From assembly GCF_013408145.1 (NCBI RefSeq), contig NZ_JACBZI010000001.1:868001-932000 (forward strand): a stretch of DNA of 64,000 bases. Direction: 5' to 3'. Positions 1-7,815 of this stretch are shown here, one piece after another (positions within the stretch are counted from its first letter, which is position 1; each line of letters opens with the position of its first letter). Position numbers and translations under genes: made by a program. Source of the DNA: Nocardioides marinus (GTDB lineage: Bacteria > Actinomycetota > Actinomycetes > Propionibacteriales > Nocardioidaceae). The notes beneath the pieces were generated by a model. The model searched no databases and was not told where the DNA came from. It saw only the letters and a list, made by a program, of their open reading frames with translations.

Positions 1-187
1 GCCGAGGCAGCGGGGGACGGTGGGCCCGAGAGAGATCATCCGAGAGAACCTTGCGTTTGCGTCCGTTTGCTTCAAGTAAAGCCAGTGAACGCCCGATTGA
101 GAGCGTTGTCAATCAGGTGCGGGATGCGCTGTGGACGACGCGCCGCCTCCCGGTTTGCCGTCGTGCCGCACGGGGGAGGCGATCGGC
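1..187. other. Intergenic stretch at window edge
   Basis: No gene is supported here. The part around 45-110 is less GC-rich than the rest of the window and probably contains the promoter of the gene starting at 188. I cannot point to a convincing -35/-10 pair. The end of the previous gene lies outside the window. Confidence 0.4.
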
Positions 188-733
188 ATGGCGTGGGAGG
201 AGCAGGTCTTCTCGCTGCTCGAGGACCTCGAGCAGCAGGCCGAGGCGCTGTACGCGGCCGAGCGCGGCCCGGAGCTGGCCGACCGTGCCCGCGCGGAGTA
301 CGCCTCGGTCACGCTGGCCGCGCGCCTGGCCGCCGGGGTGGGGGAGCCGATCGCCCTGGAGGTGCGCGGCGTGGGTCGGCTGGTCGGCGTGCTGGACCGG
401 GTGTCGGCCGGGTGGCTACGGCTGCAGGTCGCGGGTCAGGAGTGGGTCGTGCGCACCAGCGCCGTGGTCGAGGTGCGGGGCGCCTCCCCGCGCGCGGTCC
501 CCGAGGTCGCGTGGTCGGTCGCGGACCGGGTGGGGGTCGGGTCGGCGCTGCGCCGCCTCGCCGACGAGGCCCTGCCGTGCTGGTGGCACCGGCTCGACGG
601 CGCGCGCACGGAGGGCGTCCCCGTCCGGGCGGGGGCCGACTTCGTCGAGCTGCGCTCAGGGGCGTCGGGGGAGAGCGTGCTGGTGGCGCTGGACGCGCTG
701 GTCGCGGTCTGTCAGGTGGCGTCGAGGTCGTAG
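188..733 (+). CDS. Conserved actinobacterial hypothetical protein
   Basis: A 181-residue soluble protein with no signal peptide or membrane segment. It opens with an acidic helix (residues 1-35) followed by an alternating beta-rich middle. I do not recognise a named domain. I chose the ATG at 188 because GGGGGAGG lies just upstream (about 173-180). An in-frame ATG at 131 would add 19 residues but lacks such a site. Its TAG stop region runs into the 3' end of the opposing tatB gene, so the two overlap tail to tail by 22 bases. Confidence 0.7.
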   Translation: MAWEEQVFSLLEDLEQQAEALYAAERGPELADRARAEYASVTLAARLAAGVGEPIALEVRGVGRLVGVLDRVSAGWLRLQVAGQEWVVRTSAVVEVRGASPRAVPEVAWSVADRVGVGSALRRLADEALPCWWHRLDGARTEGVPVRAGADFVELRSGASGESVLVALDALVAVCQVASRS

Positions 734-1068
734 GGCGGGACCTCGCCCTCGTCCAACGGTCGCTGCTTGCGACGGCCGCGGCGCGAGGAGCGGTCGTCGT
801 CGTCCTCGTCGTCGTTCTCGGCGTCGTTCATCGCCTCGATGATGTGCTTGCGCACCACCGTGCGGGGGTCGAGGTCGCGCAGCTCGAGGTCGGCGTACTC
901 CGGGCCGAGCTCGTTGCGCAGCTCGTCCCGGGCCTGGTGGGCGAAGCGACGGGCGACCTTGATCCACTGACCGGCCTGCTTGGCCAGCACGGGGATCCGC
1001 TCGGGCCCGAAGACCAGCACGGCCACGAACGCGATGACCGCCAGCTCCGAGAGCCCGACTCCCCACAC
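712..1068 (-). CDS. tatB: Sec-independent protein translocase subunit TatB
   Basis: TatB is the membrane subunit that, with TatC, receives twin-arginine signal peptides of folded exported proteins. The 118-residue protein has the expected plan: a single hydrophobic helix at residues 6-20, the FGPE hinge at 20-23, then an amphipathic helix (IPVLAKQAGQWIKVARRF). It ends in an acidic then basic low-complexity tail (ENDDEDDDD, RRGRRKQR). The hinge and the long tail favour TatB over TatA. It starts with GTG and is the last gene of the leftward MgtE/DUF1003/Mrp group. A leaderless-type promoter at 1069-1081 gives it its own start. Confidence 0.9.
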   Translation of the reverse strand: MWGVGLSELAVIAFVAVLVFGPERIPVLAKQAGQWIKVARRFAHQARDELRNELGPEYADLELRDLDPRTVVRKHIIEAMNDAENDDEDDDDRSSRRGRRKQRPLDEGEVPPYDLDAT

Positions 1069-1081
1069 GGTCGAGATCCTA
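1069..1081 (-). promoter_or_regulatory. Leaderless-type -10 of tatB inside the mrp stop
   Basis: On the minus strand TAGGAT (1081-1076) stands 7 bases before the tatB GTG. Its TAG is the stop codon of mrp. The hexamer fits the actinobacterial TANNNT -10. Promoter function is inferred from position. Confidence 0.55.
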
Positions 1082-2242
1082 GAGCTTGTTGGCCGGGGTG
1101 AGCCCGAGCTGCATGCCCGCCAGGCCGCGGCCGCGCCCGGCGAGACGTTGGGCGATGTCGCGCAGGATCGCCGCGGCGGGGGCCGTGGGGTCGGACTCCA
1201 CGATCGGCTTGCCGGCGTCCCCGCCCTCGCGCAGGGAGGTGTCCAGCGGGACCTGGCCGAGCACCGGGACGTCGTACCCGAAGCGGGAGGAGAGGGTCTC
1301 GGCGACCCGCTGCCCGCCGCCGGAGCCGAAGACCTCGAGCCGGTGCTCGCGACCCTCCTCGGTGCAGTGCGGGCAGGGGAGGTAGCTCATGTTCTCGACG
1401 ACGCCGACGACCCGCTGGTGCATCATCGAGGCCATCGTGCCGGCGCGCTCGGCGACCTCGGCGGCCGCCTCCTGCGGGGTCGTGACCACGACGACCTCGG
1501 CGCCGGGCAGGTGCTGGCCCAGGGAGATCGCGATGTCGCCGGTGCCCGGCGGCAGGTCGAGCAGCAGCACGTCGAGGTCGCCCCAGTAGACGTCGGCGAG
1601 CATCTGGACCAGCGCCCGGTCGAGCATCGGGCCGCGCCAGGCGACGACCTGGTCGCGACGCGGCTTGAGCATGCCGATGGAGATGACCGAGACGCCGGAG
1701 GCCGTGGGGACGGGCATGATCAGGTCGTCGACCTGCGTCGGGCGGGAGTCGGCCACGCCGAGCATGGCGGGCACCGAGTGGCCGTAGATGTCGGCGTCCA
1801 CGACACCGACCTTGAGCCCCTGCGCGGCCATGCCGAGGGCCAGGTTGACCGTGACCGAGGACTTGCCCACGCCGCCCTTGCCGGAGGCGATCGCGAAGAC
1901 CTTGGTCAGCGAGCCGGGCTGGGCGAAGGGGATCTCGCGCTGCGCCTTGCCGTCGCTGAGGATCTCCTTGAGCCCGGCCCGCTGCTCGTCGGTCATCACC
2001 CCGAGGGTCAGCCGGACGTCGCTGATGCCGTCGACGGCCGCGACCGCGGCGGTGACGTCGCGGTTGATGGTGTCCTTGAGCGGGCACCCGGCGACCGTCA
2101 GCAGGACCGTGACGTCCACGCCGCCGGCGTCGTCGATCTCGACGGAGTCGACCATGCCGAGGTCGGTGATGGGCCGCTTGATCTCGGGGTCGTTGACCGT
2201 CGCCAGCGCGGCGCGGACCTGCTCGAGGAGGGTGCTGCTCAT
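1079..2242 (-). CDS. mrp: Mrp/NBP35-family P-loop ATPase (Fe-S carrier)
   Basis: A 387-residue Mrp/ApbC-type protein that binds and hands over iron-sulfur clusters in the cytosol. Residues 1-90 form a MIP18/DUF59 domain (VNDPEIKRPITDLGMV). Then comes the deviant Walker A loop ASGKGGVGKSS at about 118-128, a DADIYGHS switch, LLLDLPPGTGD, and the cluster-binding CPHC near residue 268. The reading frame is open far upstream (to 2632), but that part overlaps DUF1003. The ATG at 2242 gives the usual family N-terminus MSSTLLEQV. It sits 11 bases after the DUF1003 stop and 10 bases before tatB. Confidence 0.93.
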   Translation of the reverse strand: MSSTLLEQVRAALATVNDPEIKRPITDLGMVDSVEIDDAGGVDVTVLLTVAGCPLKDTINRDVTAAVAAVDGISDVRLTLGVMTDEQRAGLKEILSDGKAQREIPFAQPGSLTKVFAIASGKGGVGKSSVTVNLALGMAAQGLKVGVVDADIYGHSVPAMLGVADSRPTQVDDLIMPVPTASGVSVISIGMLKPRRDQVVAWRGPMLDRALVQMLADVYWGDLDVLLLDLPPGTGDIAISLGQHLPGAEVVVVTTPQEAAAEVAERAGTMASMMHQRVVGVVENMSYLPCPHCTEEGREHRLEVFGSGGGQRVAETLSSRFGYDVPVLGQVPLDTSLREGGDAGKPIVESDPTAPAAAILRDIAQRLAGRGRGLAGMQLGLTPANKL

Positions 2243-2256
2243 GATGCTCGAGTCTA
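2243..2256 (-). promoter_or_regulatory. -10 of mrp inside the DUF1003 stop
   Basis: Minus-strand TAGACT (2256-2251) lies 8 bases before the mrp ATG. Its TAG is the stop codon of the DUF1003 gene. It is a likely internal, near-leaderless promoter. Confidence 0.5.
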
Positions 2257-2772
2257 CGGGCGGGGTGTGTCCTCGCCGTCCTCGGTCCCCCGCTCGGACC
2301 GCTCCTCGATCTCGGCGAGCAGGGCGCGCAGCTCCGAGCGCACGAAGTCGCGGGTGGCGACCTCGCCCACGGCCATCCGCAACGAGGCCACCTCGCGGGC
2401 GAGGAACTCCATGTCGGCGTGGGCGCGCGCGTTGGCCTGCCGGTCCTGCTCGGCGACCACCTTGTCGCGCTGCTCCTGGCGGTTCTGCGCCAGCAGGATC
2501 AGCGGTGCGGCGTACGAGGCCTGCAGGCTGAGCATGAGGGTGAGGAAGATGTAGGGGTAGGCGTCGAAGGCCGCGGAGTCGGGGGCGACGGCGTTGAAGA
2601 GCACCCAGACCAGGACGAACACGGTCATCCACAGCAGGAACCGGGCGGTGCCCATGTAGCGGGCGAACTGCTCGGCGAAGACGCCGAAGGAGTCCGCGTC
2701 GTAGCTGGGCCGCCGCACGAGCTGGCGCCGGACCTCCCGGGGCGTGTCCAGCCGCGGCCGCTGCTCAGCCAC
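2254..2772 (-). CDS. DUF1003 membrane protein
   Basis: A 172-residue protein of the DUF1003 family, function unknown. Two adjacent membrane segments are visible (about residues 45-63 and 73-97), followed by a long charged helical tail with heptad character that ends in an acidic patch. This two-helix plus coiled-coil layout and its length are typical of the family. Its start overlaps the end of the upstream MgtE-N/CBS gene by 8 bases, so the two are translationally coupled. The pairing with an MgtE-like sensor suggests a role in divalent-cation or envelope homeostasis, which is inference. Confidence 0.85.
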   Translation of the reverse strand: MAEQRPRLDTPREVRRQLVRRPSYDADSFGVFAEQFARYMGTARFLLWMTVFVLVWVLFNAVAPDSAAFDAYPYIFLTLMLSLQASYAAPLILLAQNRQEQRDKVVAEQDRQANARAHADMEFLAREVASLRMAVGEVATRDFVRSELRALLAEIEERSERGTEDGEDTPRP

Positions 2773-4084
2773 GACGACCCGCCGGGGGAGCCGGTCGGGC
2801 CCCGGCCTGCGACCCGAGCTGGGAGGAGCGGCGTCCGCGTCGGGACATGCTCAGCGAGTCGCGCCAGCCCTCGGGCAGCATGTGGTCGAGCAGGTCGTCG
2901 ACGGTGACCGCGCCGAGCAGGTGGCCGTTCTCGTCGACGACCGGTGCCGCGACGAGGTTGTAGGTCGCCAGGTGGGCGGCGACCTCGTCGATGCTCATCT
3001 CGGGTCGCAGCGTCTCGTTGCCCTCGTCGAGCGCTCCCGCGACCAGCGACGAGGGCATCTCGCGCAGCAGTCGCTGGATGTGGCCGACCCCGAGGAACTT
3101 GCCGGTGGGGGTCTCCAGGGGCTGCCGGCAGACGTAGACCTGGGAGGCCAGCGACGGGGTGAGGTCGGGGTTGCGCACGTGCGCGAGGGCGTCGGCGACG
3201 GTGGCGTCGGGGCCGAGGATCACCGGCTCGGGGGTCATCATCGCGCCGGCGGTGTCCTCGACGTACGACATCAGCCGCCGCACGTCCTCGGCCTCCTCGG
3301 GCTCCATGAGGTCCAGCAGGGCCGTCGCGGTCTCGGGCGGCAGCTCGGCGATCAGGTCGGCCGCGTCGTCGGGGGACATCTCCTCCAGGACGTCGGCGGC
3401 GCGCTCGTCCTCGAGGTGGCTGAGGATCTCGACCTGGTCCTCCTCGGGCAGCTCCTCCAGGACGTCGGCGAGCCGCTCGTCGGCCAGGGCGCTGACCACG
3501 GCCGAACGCCGCTCGGGAGGCAGCTCGTGGATCATGTGGGCCGCGTCGGCCGGCTTCATCTCGTTGAGGGCGTGGACCAGGTGCGTGGCACCCTGCGCCT
3601 CCTCGCGCCGGGTGAGTCCCTCGACGTCGCGCCACTGCACGACGTGGGTCTGGCCGCGCCGGCGCAGCCCCTTGCCGGGCTCCTGCACCGCCACCCGGGA
3701 CAGCACCCAGTCGCGGTTGCGGGCCTGCTCCAGCGCCACGTCGTAGACCACGCCGCTCACCCCGCTGGAGGTGATGGTGACGGTGCGGTCGAGCATCTGG
3801 CCGATCACCAGGGTCTCGGTGGTGCGCTGCTCGAAGCGGCGCATGTTGAGCAGCCCGGTCGTGTAGACCTGCCCGGCGTCGATGTTGGTCACCCGCGTCA
3901 TCGGCACGAAGATCCGGCGCCTGCCGAAGACCTCGCCGACCAGGCCGAGCACCCGCGGCTCGCTGGTCTCCGAGCGGACGGCCGCCACGACGTCGCGGAC
4001 CTTCCCCACCTGGTCGCCCTGCGGGTCGAAGATGGGGAGCCCGACCAGCCGTGCGGCGTACACGCGGACGGGGCTCGAGCTCAC
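2765..4084 (-). CDS. PRC-barrel/MgtE-N/CBS-pair protein without a transport domain
   Basis: A 439-residue cytosolic protein. Residues 1-165 contain a PRC-barrel-like region (LVGLPIFDPQGDQVGKVRD). Residues 170-290 are MgtE N-terminal helical repeats (HALNEMKPADAAHMIHEL; LPEEDQVEILSHL). The rest is a pair of CBS domains beginning at MTPEPVILG and ending at GAVTVDDLLDHMLPEGW. MgtE channels use these cytosolic domains as Mg2+ sensors, but no membrane domain follows, so this looks like a stand-alone sensor. The GTG start at 4084 is preceded by a leaderless-type -10. It heads the operon with DUF1003, mrp and tatB. Confidence 0.88.
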   Translation of the reverse strand: MSSSPVRVYAARLVGLPIFDPQGDQVGKVRDVVAAVRSETSEPRVLGLVGEVFGRRRIFVPMTRVTNIDAGQVYTTGLLNMRRFEQRTTETLVIGQMLDRTVTITSSGVSGVVYDVALEQARNRDWVLSRVAVQEPGKGLRRRGQTHVVQWRDVEGLTRREEAQGATHLVHALNEMKPADAAHMIHELPPERRSAVVSALADERLADVLEELPEEDQVEILSHLEDERAADVLEEMSPDDAADLIAELPPETATALLDLMEPEEAEDVRRLMSYVEDTAGAMMTPEPVILGPDATVADALAHVRNPDLTPSLASQVYVCRQPLETPTGKFLGVGHIQRLLREMPSSLVAGALDEGNETLRPEMSIDEVAAHLATYNLVAAPVVDENGHLLGAVTVDDLLDHMLPEGWRDSLSMSRRGRRSSQLGSQAGARPAPPAGRRG

Positions 4085-4096
4085 GGGACGAGGCTA
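4085..4096 (-). promoter_or_regulatory. Leaderless-type promoter of the MgtE-N/CBS operon
   Basis: Minus-strand TAGCCT (4096-4091), 6 bases, then the GTG start at 4084. It is the first promoter of the leftward operon. Confidence 0.55.
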
Positions 4097-4153
4097 GGCC
4101 ATCCGGGGCGGGCCATCGCGCACGCCGGGGCCGCTCAGTGGCACGATGTCGAC

Positions 4154-5248
4154 GTGCGGGTCGTCGTCCACGTGGGTCTCACCAAGACGGGCACCACACA
4201 TCTCCAGGGCCTGCTGGCCGCCCATGCGCCCGCGCTGCTCGGGGCCGGCGTCCTCTACCCCACGCAGCCCCCGGGCCTGCACTTCCGTGGCGCCGTCGAC
4301 GTGCGGGGCAGCGCCGGGGTCTTCGGGTTGACGCCGGAGGAGGTGGACGGAGCCTGGCAGCGGCTGTGCGCGCAGGCGCGCGAGCACGTGGAGACGACCG
4401 GCGGCGACGCCGTCATCGGTCACGAGGTGCTGGCGGGCGCGACGCCCGAGCAGGCCGACCGGGCGCTGCGGGCCCTCGAGGGCCTGGAGGTGCACGTCGT
4501 GGTCACGGCGCGCGACCTCGGTCGCCAGGCGGTGGCGCACTGGCAGGAGCGGGTGAAGCTGGGGGAGACCCGCAGCTTCACCGACTTCGAGCGCGAGGAG
4601 CTCTTCGGCGACTCCGGGCGCGACCGGGGTCCGGACGCCGGTGGGGTCCGACCCCGCTTCTGGCACGGCCAGGACTTCGCCGACACCCTGCGCCGCTGGA
4701 CCTTCGCGCTGCCCCCCGAGCGGGGTCACCTGGTGGTCTGCCCGGCCCCCGGCGCGCCCGGGGAGGAGCTGTGGCACCGCTTCGCCGAGGCGGCCGGGCT
4801 CCCGGAGGACCTCGTCGACGCCACGGCCGACGTACGCGCGAACTCCTCGCTGGGCGCCGCCGAGGTCGCGCTGCTGCGCGAGGTCAACCGACGCCTGGGG
4901 GACTCGATGCCCACCGACGTCCGCCACCGCGTCGTGAAGAGGGAGTACGCCGAGGGGGAGCTGGCCGCGCGGGACTCCCTGCCCGCCCGGACCCCGGCCA
5001 CGGCGGCCGGGTTGCTGGCCGACCGCAGCCACGCCTGGCTGGAGGAGGTGGTGGCGGCCGGCCACGTCGTGCACGGCGCGGTCGACGACCTCGAGCCGGT
5101 CGTGGCCGGGCCCGGGGACCCGGCGCCCGACACCGACCCGCCGGCCGACCTCGACCCGGAGCAGGTCGTGGCGATGCTGCGCACCCGCGCCGAGGGTGGC
5201 TCGGCGCAGACCACGGCCCGCCGCCCCCGCTGGTGGCGTCGGGGCTGA
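4154..5248 (+). CDS. Sulfotransferase-like P-loop protein (paralog 1 of 3)
   Basis: A 364-residue protein opening with VVHVGLTKTGTTHLQGLL, the 5'-phosphosulfate-binding P-loop type seen in PAPS-dependent sulfotransferases. The middle carries VVTARDLGRQAVAHWQ, which occupies the strand/helix where such enzymes bind the 3'-phosphate. The C-terminal 60 residues are acidic and proline-rich. Sister genes at 9601 and 15664 share all these blocks. The frame is open for kilobases upstream as antisense of other genes. The GTG at 4154 fits because CACGAT lies exactly 6 bases upstream and the P-loop follows at once. It begins the accessory island. The acceptor, probably a surface glycan, is unknown. Confidence 0.75.
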   Translation: MRVVVHVGLTKTGTTHLQGLLAAHAPALLGAGVLYPTQPPGLHFRGAVDVRGSAGVFGLTPEEVDGAWQRLCAQAREHVETTGGDAVIGHEVLAGATPEQADRALRALEGLEVHVVVTARDLGRQAVAHWQERVKLGETRSFTDFEREELFGDSGRDRGPDAGGVRPRFWHGQDFADTLRRWTFALPPERGHLVVCPAPGAPGEELWHRFAEAAGLPEDLVDATADVRANSSLGAAEVALLREVNRRLGDSMPTDVRHRVVKREYAEGELAARDSLPARTPATAAGLLADRSHAWLEEVVAAGHVVHGAVDDLEPVVAGPGDPAPDTDPPADLDPEQVVAMLRTRAEGGSAQTTARRPRWWRRG

Positions 5249-5272
5249 CGCGGCGGCACTAGGGTGCGGGGC

Positions 5273-6367
5273 ATGCAGCCCGGCTCGCAGGCCCCGTTGA
5301 TCGCGGTCAGCACGATCAAGGACAGCCCCGACCACGTGCGTCGCTACGTCGAGGGCAACCTCGCCGGCGGGGTCGACCACCTCGTGGTCTTCCTCGACGC
5401 CCCGTCCGAGGAGGGCCAGGACGAGGTGCTCGCCGAGCTCGCCGAGCACCCGCGGGTCAGCGTCGTCCGTGCCGGAGGTGCGTGGTGGGGCGGGCAGCGC
5501 CCGCGTGAGCTCAACGTCCGCCAGTGCATCAACGCCAACGTGACCCGGCGGGTGCTCGCCGGGCTGGGCCTGGGGCACGGGTGGCTGCTCCACATCGACG
5601 GCGACGAGGTGGTGCGCGTGGACCGTGAGGCCCTCGCGCGCGTGCCCGAGGACGCCCTGGCCCTGCGCCTGGGCGTGCGCGAGGCCGTCTCGAGCAGCAC
5701 CTGGCAGGGGCAGCCGACCGCCTTCAAGGCCGAGCTCGAGGACGGTGACCTCGCCCTGCTGCACGGGCTGGGGGTGATCGACGAGCCGAGCAACCAGGTG
5801 TGGATCCGTGGCCACGTGATGGGCAAGTCCGCCGTGCGGATCGGGGCCGAGCGGTGGCTGACCCTGCACAAGGTCGCTCGGGAGGACCGCAGCCACGAGC
5901 CCGGCCTGGAGGACGGGGCCTGGCTGGTCTTCCACTACGAGTCCTACTCCCTGGAGGACTTCTGCCGGAAGTGGACCGCCATGGTCGCCTCCGGCCCCCG
6001 TGCGGCCTACCGGGCCGAGCGCCGACAGGTCGCCCGCACGCTGCGTGACCTGATCAGCCGTGGCCTGGCACCGGACGCGCTGCGTCGTCAGCTCGAGCGC
6101 TTCTACCGGCTGGAGGTCGAGGAGGACCTCGCGACGCTGCGGGACCTGCAGGTGGTCGACGAGGTCGACCCGCTGGTCCCGCTGCCCGGGGCCCCGACAC
6201 CTCCGGGTGCCGTGCCCGTCGCCGAGCTGGACGCCGCCCTGGAGGCGTGGCGCGGGAGGGCCAAGCCGGAGGAGGAGCTCTTCCGGGGGACCTCGCCGGC
6301 CGGTCCGGGAGCGACCTCGCCGACTCCCGGGCGCCGGCGCGGGCTGCTCGGCGGCCGCGGACGGTAG
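5273..6367 (+). CDS. Family-2-like glycosyltransferase
   Basis: A 364-residue cytosolic protein resembling the Glyco_tranf_2_4/GT92-like group. It starts with STIKDSPDHVRRYVEGNLA and VDHLVVFLDAPSEEG, and has a nucleotide-sugar/metal motif LLHIDGDEVVRV near residue 105. FHYESYSLEDFCRKW near residue 220 is typical of this group. There are no membrane segments. TAGGGT stands 7 bases before the ATG at 5273; an in-frame GTG at 5264 is the alternative. It sits between the first sulfotransferase-like gene and the secreted PLD protein, consistent with building the glycan that the neighbours modify. The substrate cannot be told from sequence. Confidence 0.72.
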   Translation: MQPGSQAPLIAVSTIKDSPDHVRRYVEGNLAGGVDHLVVFLDAPSEEGQDEVLAELAEHPRVSVVRAGGAWWGGQRPRELNVRQCINANVTRRVLAGLGLGHGWLLHIDGDEVVRVDREALARVPEDALALRLGVREAVSSSTWQGQPTAFKAELEDGDLALLHGLGVIDEPSNQVWIRGHVMGKSAVRIGAERWLTLHKVAREDRSHEPGLEDGAWLVFHYESYSLEDFCRKWTAMVASGPRAAYRAERRQVARTLRDLISRGLAPDALRRQLERFYRLEVEEDLATLRDLQVVDEVDPLVPLPGAPTPPGAVPVAELDAALEAWRGRAKPEEELFRGTSPAGPGATSPTPGRRRGLLGGRGR

Positions 6368-6485
6368 CGCAGCCGCACCGGGCCGATGCGGGTGGGACCC
6401 CCCGGTCACGTGTACCCTCGCGGAGTCGTGCTCCTAGGCGTCCGGCCGCGCAGCGGAGGGCGTCCGAACACCCGGGAGAAGTTCC

Positions 6486-7808
6486 GTGCTCCGTCTCCAC
6501 ACCCCTCGCGCGCGCCTGGCCACGATGGTCCTCGCGCTCGCCCTGGTCCTCGCCTCGGCCGCTGCCGTGCTGCTCGCCCCGACCGGTCCACGGGCCGTCG
6601 CGGCCACGTCGAGCGCTGAGCAGAAGCCGACGTACACGGTGAAGGAGGGGCCGACCTTCAACACCGCGATCGGCGACCAGCAGTCCCGCCGCGCCATCTT
6701 GGACCTGCTGCTGCAGACGATCCGGCACACCTCGCCCAAGGGCCAGATCAAGATCATGACCTGGAACTTCATGAATGCCGGGGCGGCCGACGCGCTCATC
6801 CAGCGGGCACAGAAGGGCACGACCGTGCGGGTGCTCATCGACGCCAACAACAACGACGAGGACACCGACAACCCGTCGTTCCGCCGCCTGAAGAAGGGCC
6901 TGAAGGCCACCAACGGCAAGAACGAGAAGGGCGCCACCAAGTCCTTCGCGCGGATGTGCAGGGGGTCGTGCCGGGGCAAGAGCGGTGCCGCGCACACCAA
7001 GATGTTCCTCTTCGACAAGGTCGGTCTCTCGCGCAACGTCCTGATCCAGGGCAGCGCCAACCTCACGACCGCTGCTGCGGCCAACCAGTGGAACGAGGTC
7101 TACACCTACGTCGGTCGCGACAAGATCTACGACTTCGCCGAGGAGATCTTCGACCAGATGTGGCGGGACAAGACCACCAAGAACGCCTACCGCGCGTTCG
7201 AGGGCAGCCGCTACAGCCTGTACTTCTCGCCCTACTACGGGAAGTACTTCGAGGGCGACCCGGTCCAGCAGATGATGGACCGGATCAAGTGCAAGGGCGC
7301 GCAGAAGGCCGGCAACGCCAACGGCCGCACGATCGTGCGCAGCGCCCCCGACGTGATCCGCGGCAAGCGCGGCATGATCGCCGCGCGCCGGCTCAAGACG
7401 CTGTGGGACCAGGGCTGCGACGTCCGCATCGCCTACACCGTGATGGGTCGCGACGTGAAGAAGCATCTCAACGGCGGCGGCGGCCGCGGGCCCGTGCCGA
7501 TGCGTCACCTCGTCCAGGACTTCGACGGCGACGGCGACTTCGACAACTACTTCCACCTCAAGGTGCTGACGATCAACGGGCGGATCGGTGCCGACCGCAC
7601 CTCCTACGTGACGTTCAACGGCTCGGCGAACACCTCCGACCCCTCCAGCAGGTCCGACGAGCAGATCGGCAAGCTGGTCGGGAAGCGCAACACGCTGCAG
7701 TACCAGCGCTTCATCGACCGCTGGTTCGAGAACCCGCCGCCGAACGCCGGTCGCCGGGCCGACGCCGACCCGAACGTCGACCCGTACCAGCACGTCGACA
7801 TGGACTGA
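6486..7808 (+). CDS. Secreted phospholipase D-fold protein
   Basis: A 440-residue exported protein. Residues 1-41 are a signal peptide (ARLATMVLALALVLASAAAVLLAP, then an AVAA-type cleavage region). Two PLD half-domains follow. The first has a full HKD motif, H170-x-K172-x4-D177, with IQGSANLTT after it. The second has H357-x-K359 but Asn at 364 where Asp is expected, followed by FNGSANTSD. A phosphodiesterase acting outside the cell (phospholipid, teichoic acid or nucleic acid) is plausible. GGGAGAAG lies upstream of the GTG start. The 118-base upstream gap holds a likely -10, TACCCT, near 6413. Confidence 0.8.
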   Translation: MLRLHTPRARLATMVLALALVLASAAAVLLAPTGPRAVAATSSAEQKPTYTVKEGPTFNTAIGDQQSRRAILDLLLQTIRHTSPKGQIKIMTWNFMNAGAADALIQRAQKGTTVRVLIDANNNDEDTDNPSFRRLKKGLKATNGKNEKGATKSFARMCRGSCRGKSGAAHTKMFLFDKVGLSRNVLIQGSANLTTAAAANQWNEVYTYVGRDKIYDFAEEIFDQMWRDKTTKNAYRAFEGSRYSLYFSPYYGKYFEGDPVQQMMDRIKCKGAQKAGNANGRTIVRSAPDVIRGKRGMIAARRLKTLWDQGCDVRIAYTVMGRDVKKHLNGGGGRGPVPMRHLVQDFDGDGDFDNYFHLKVLTINGRIGADRTSYVTFNGSANTSDPSSRSDEQIGKLVGKRNTLQYQRFIDRWFENPPPNAGRRADADPNVDPYQHVDMD

Positions 7809-7815
7809 GGCCGCG

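Noticed and set aside
2744..4153. Rightward frame reading into the first sulfotransferase-like gene
   Set aside because: It lies antisense to the MgtE-N/CBS gene; similarity to sulfotransferases begins only at 4154.
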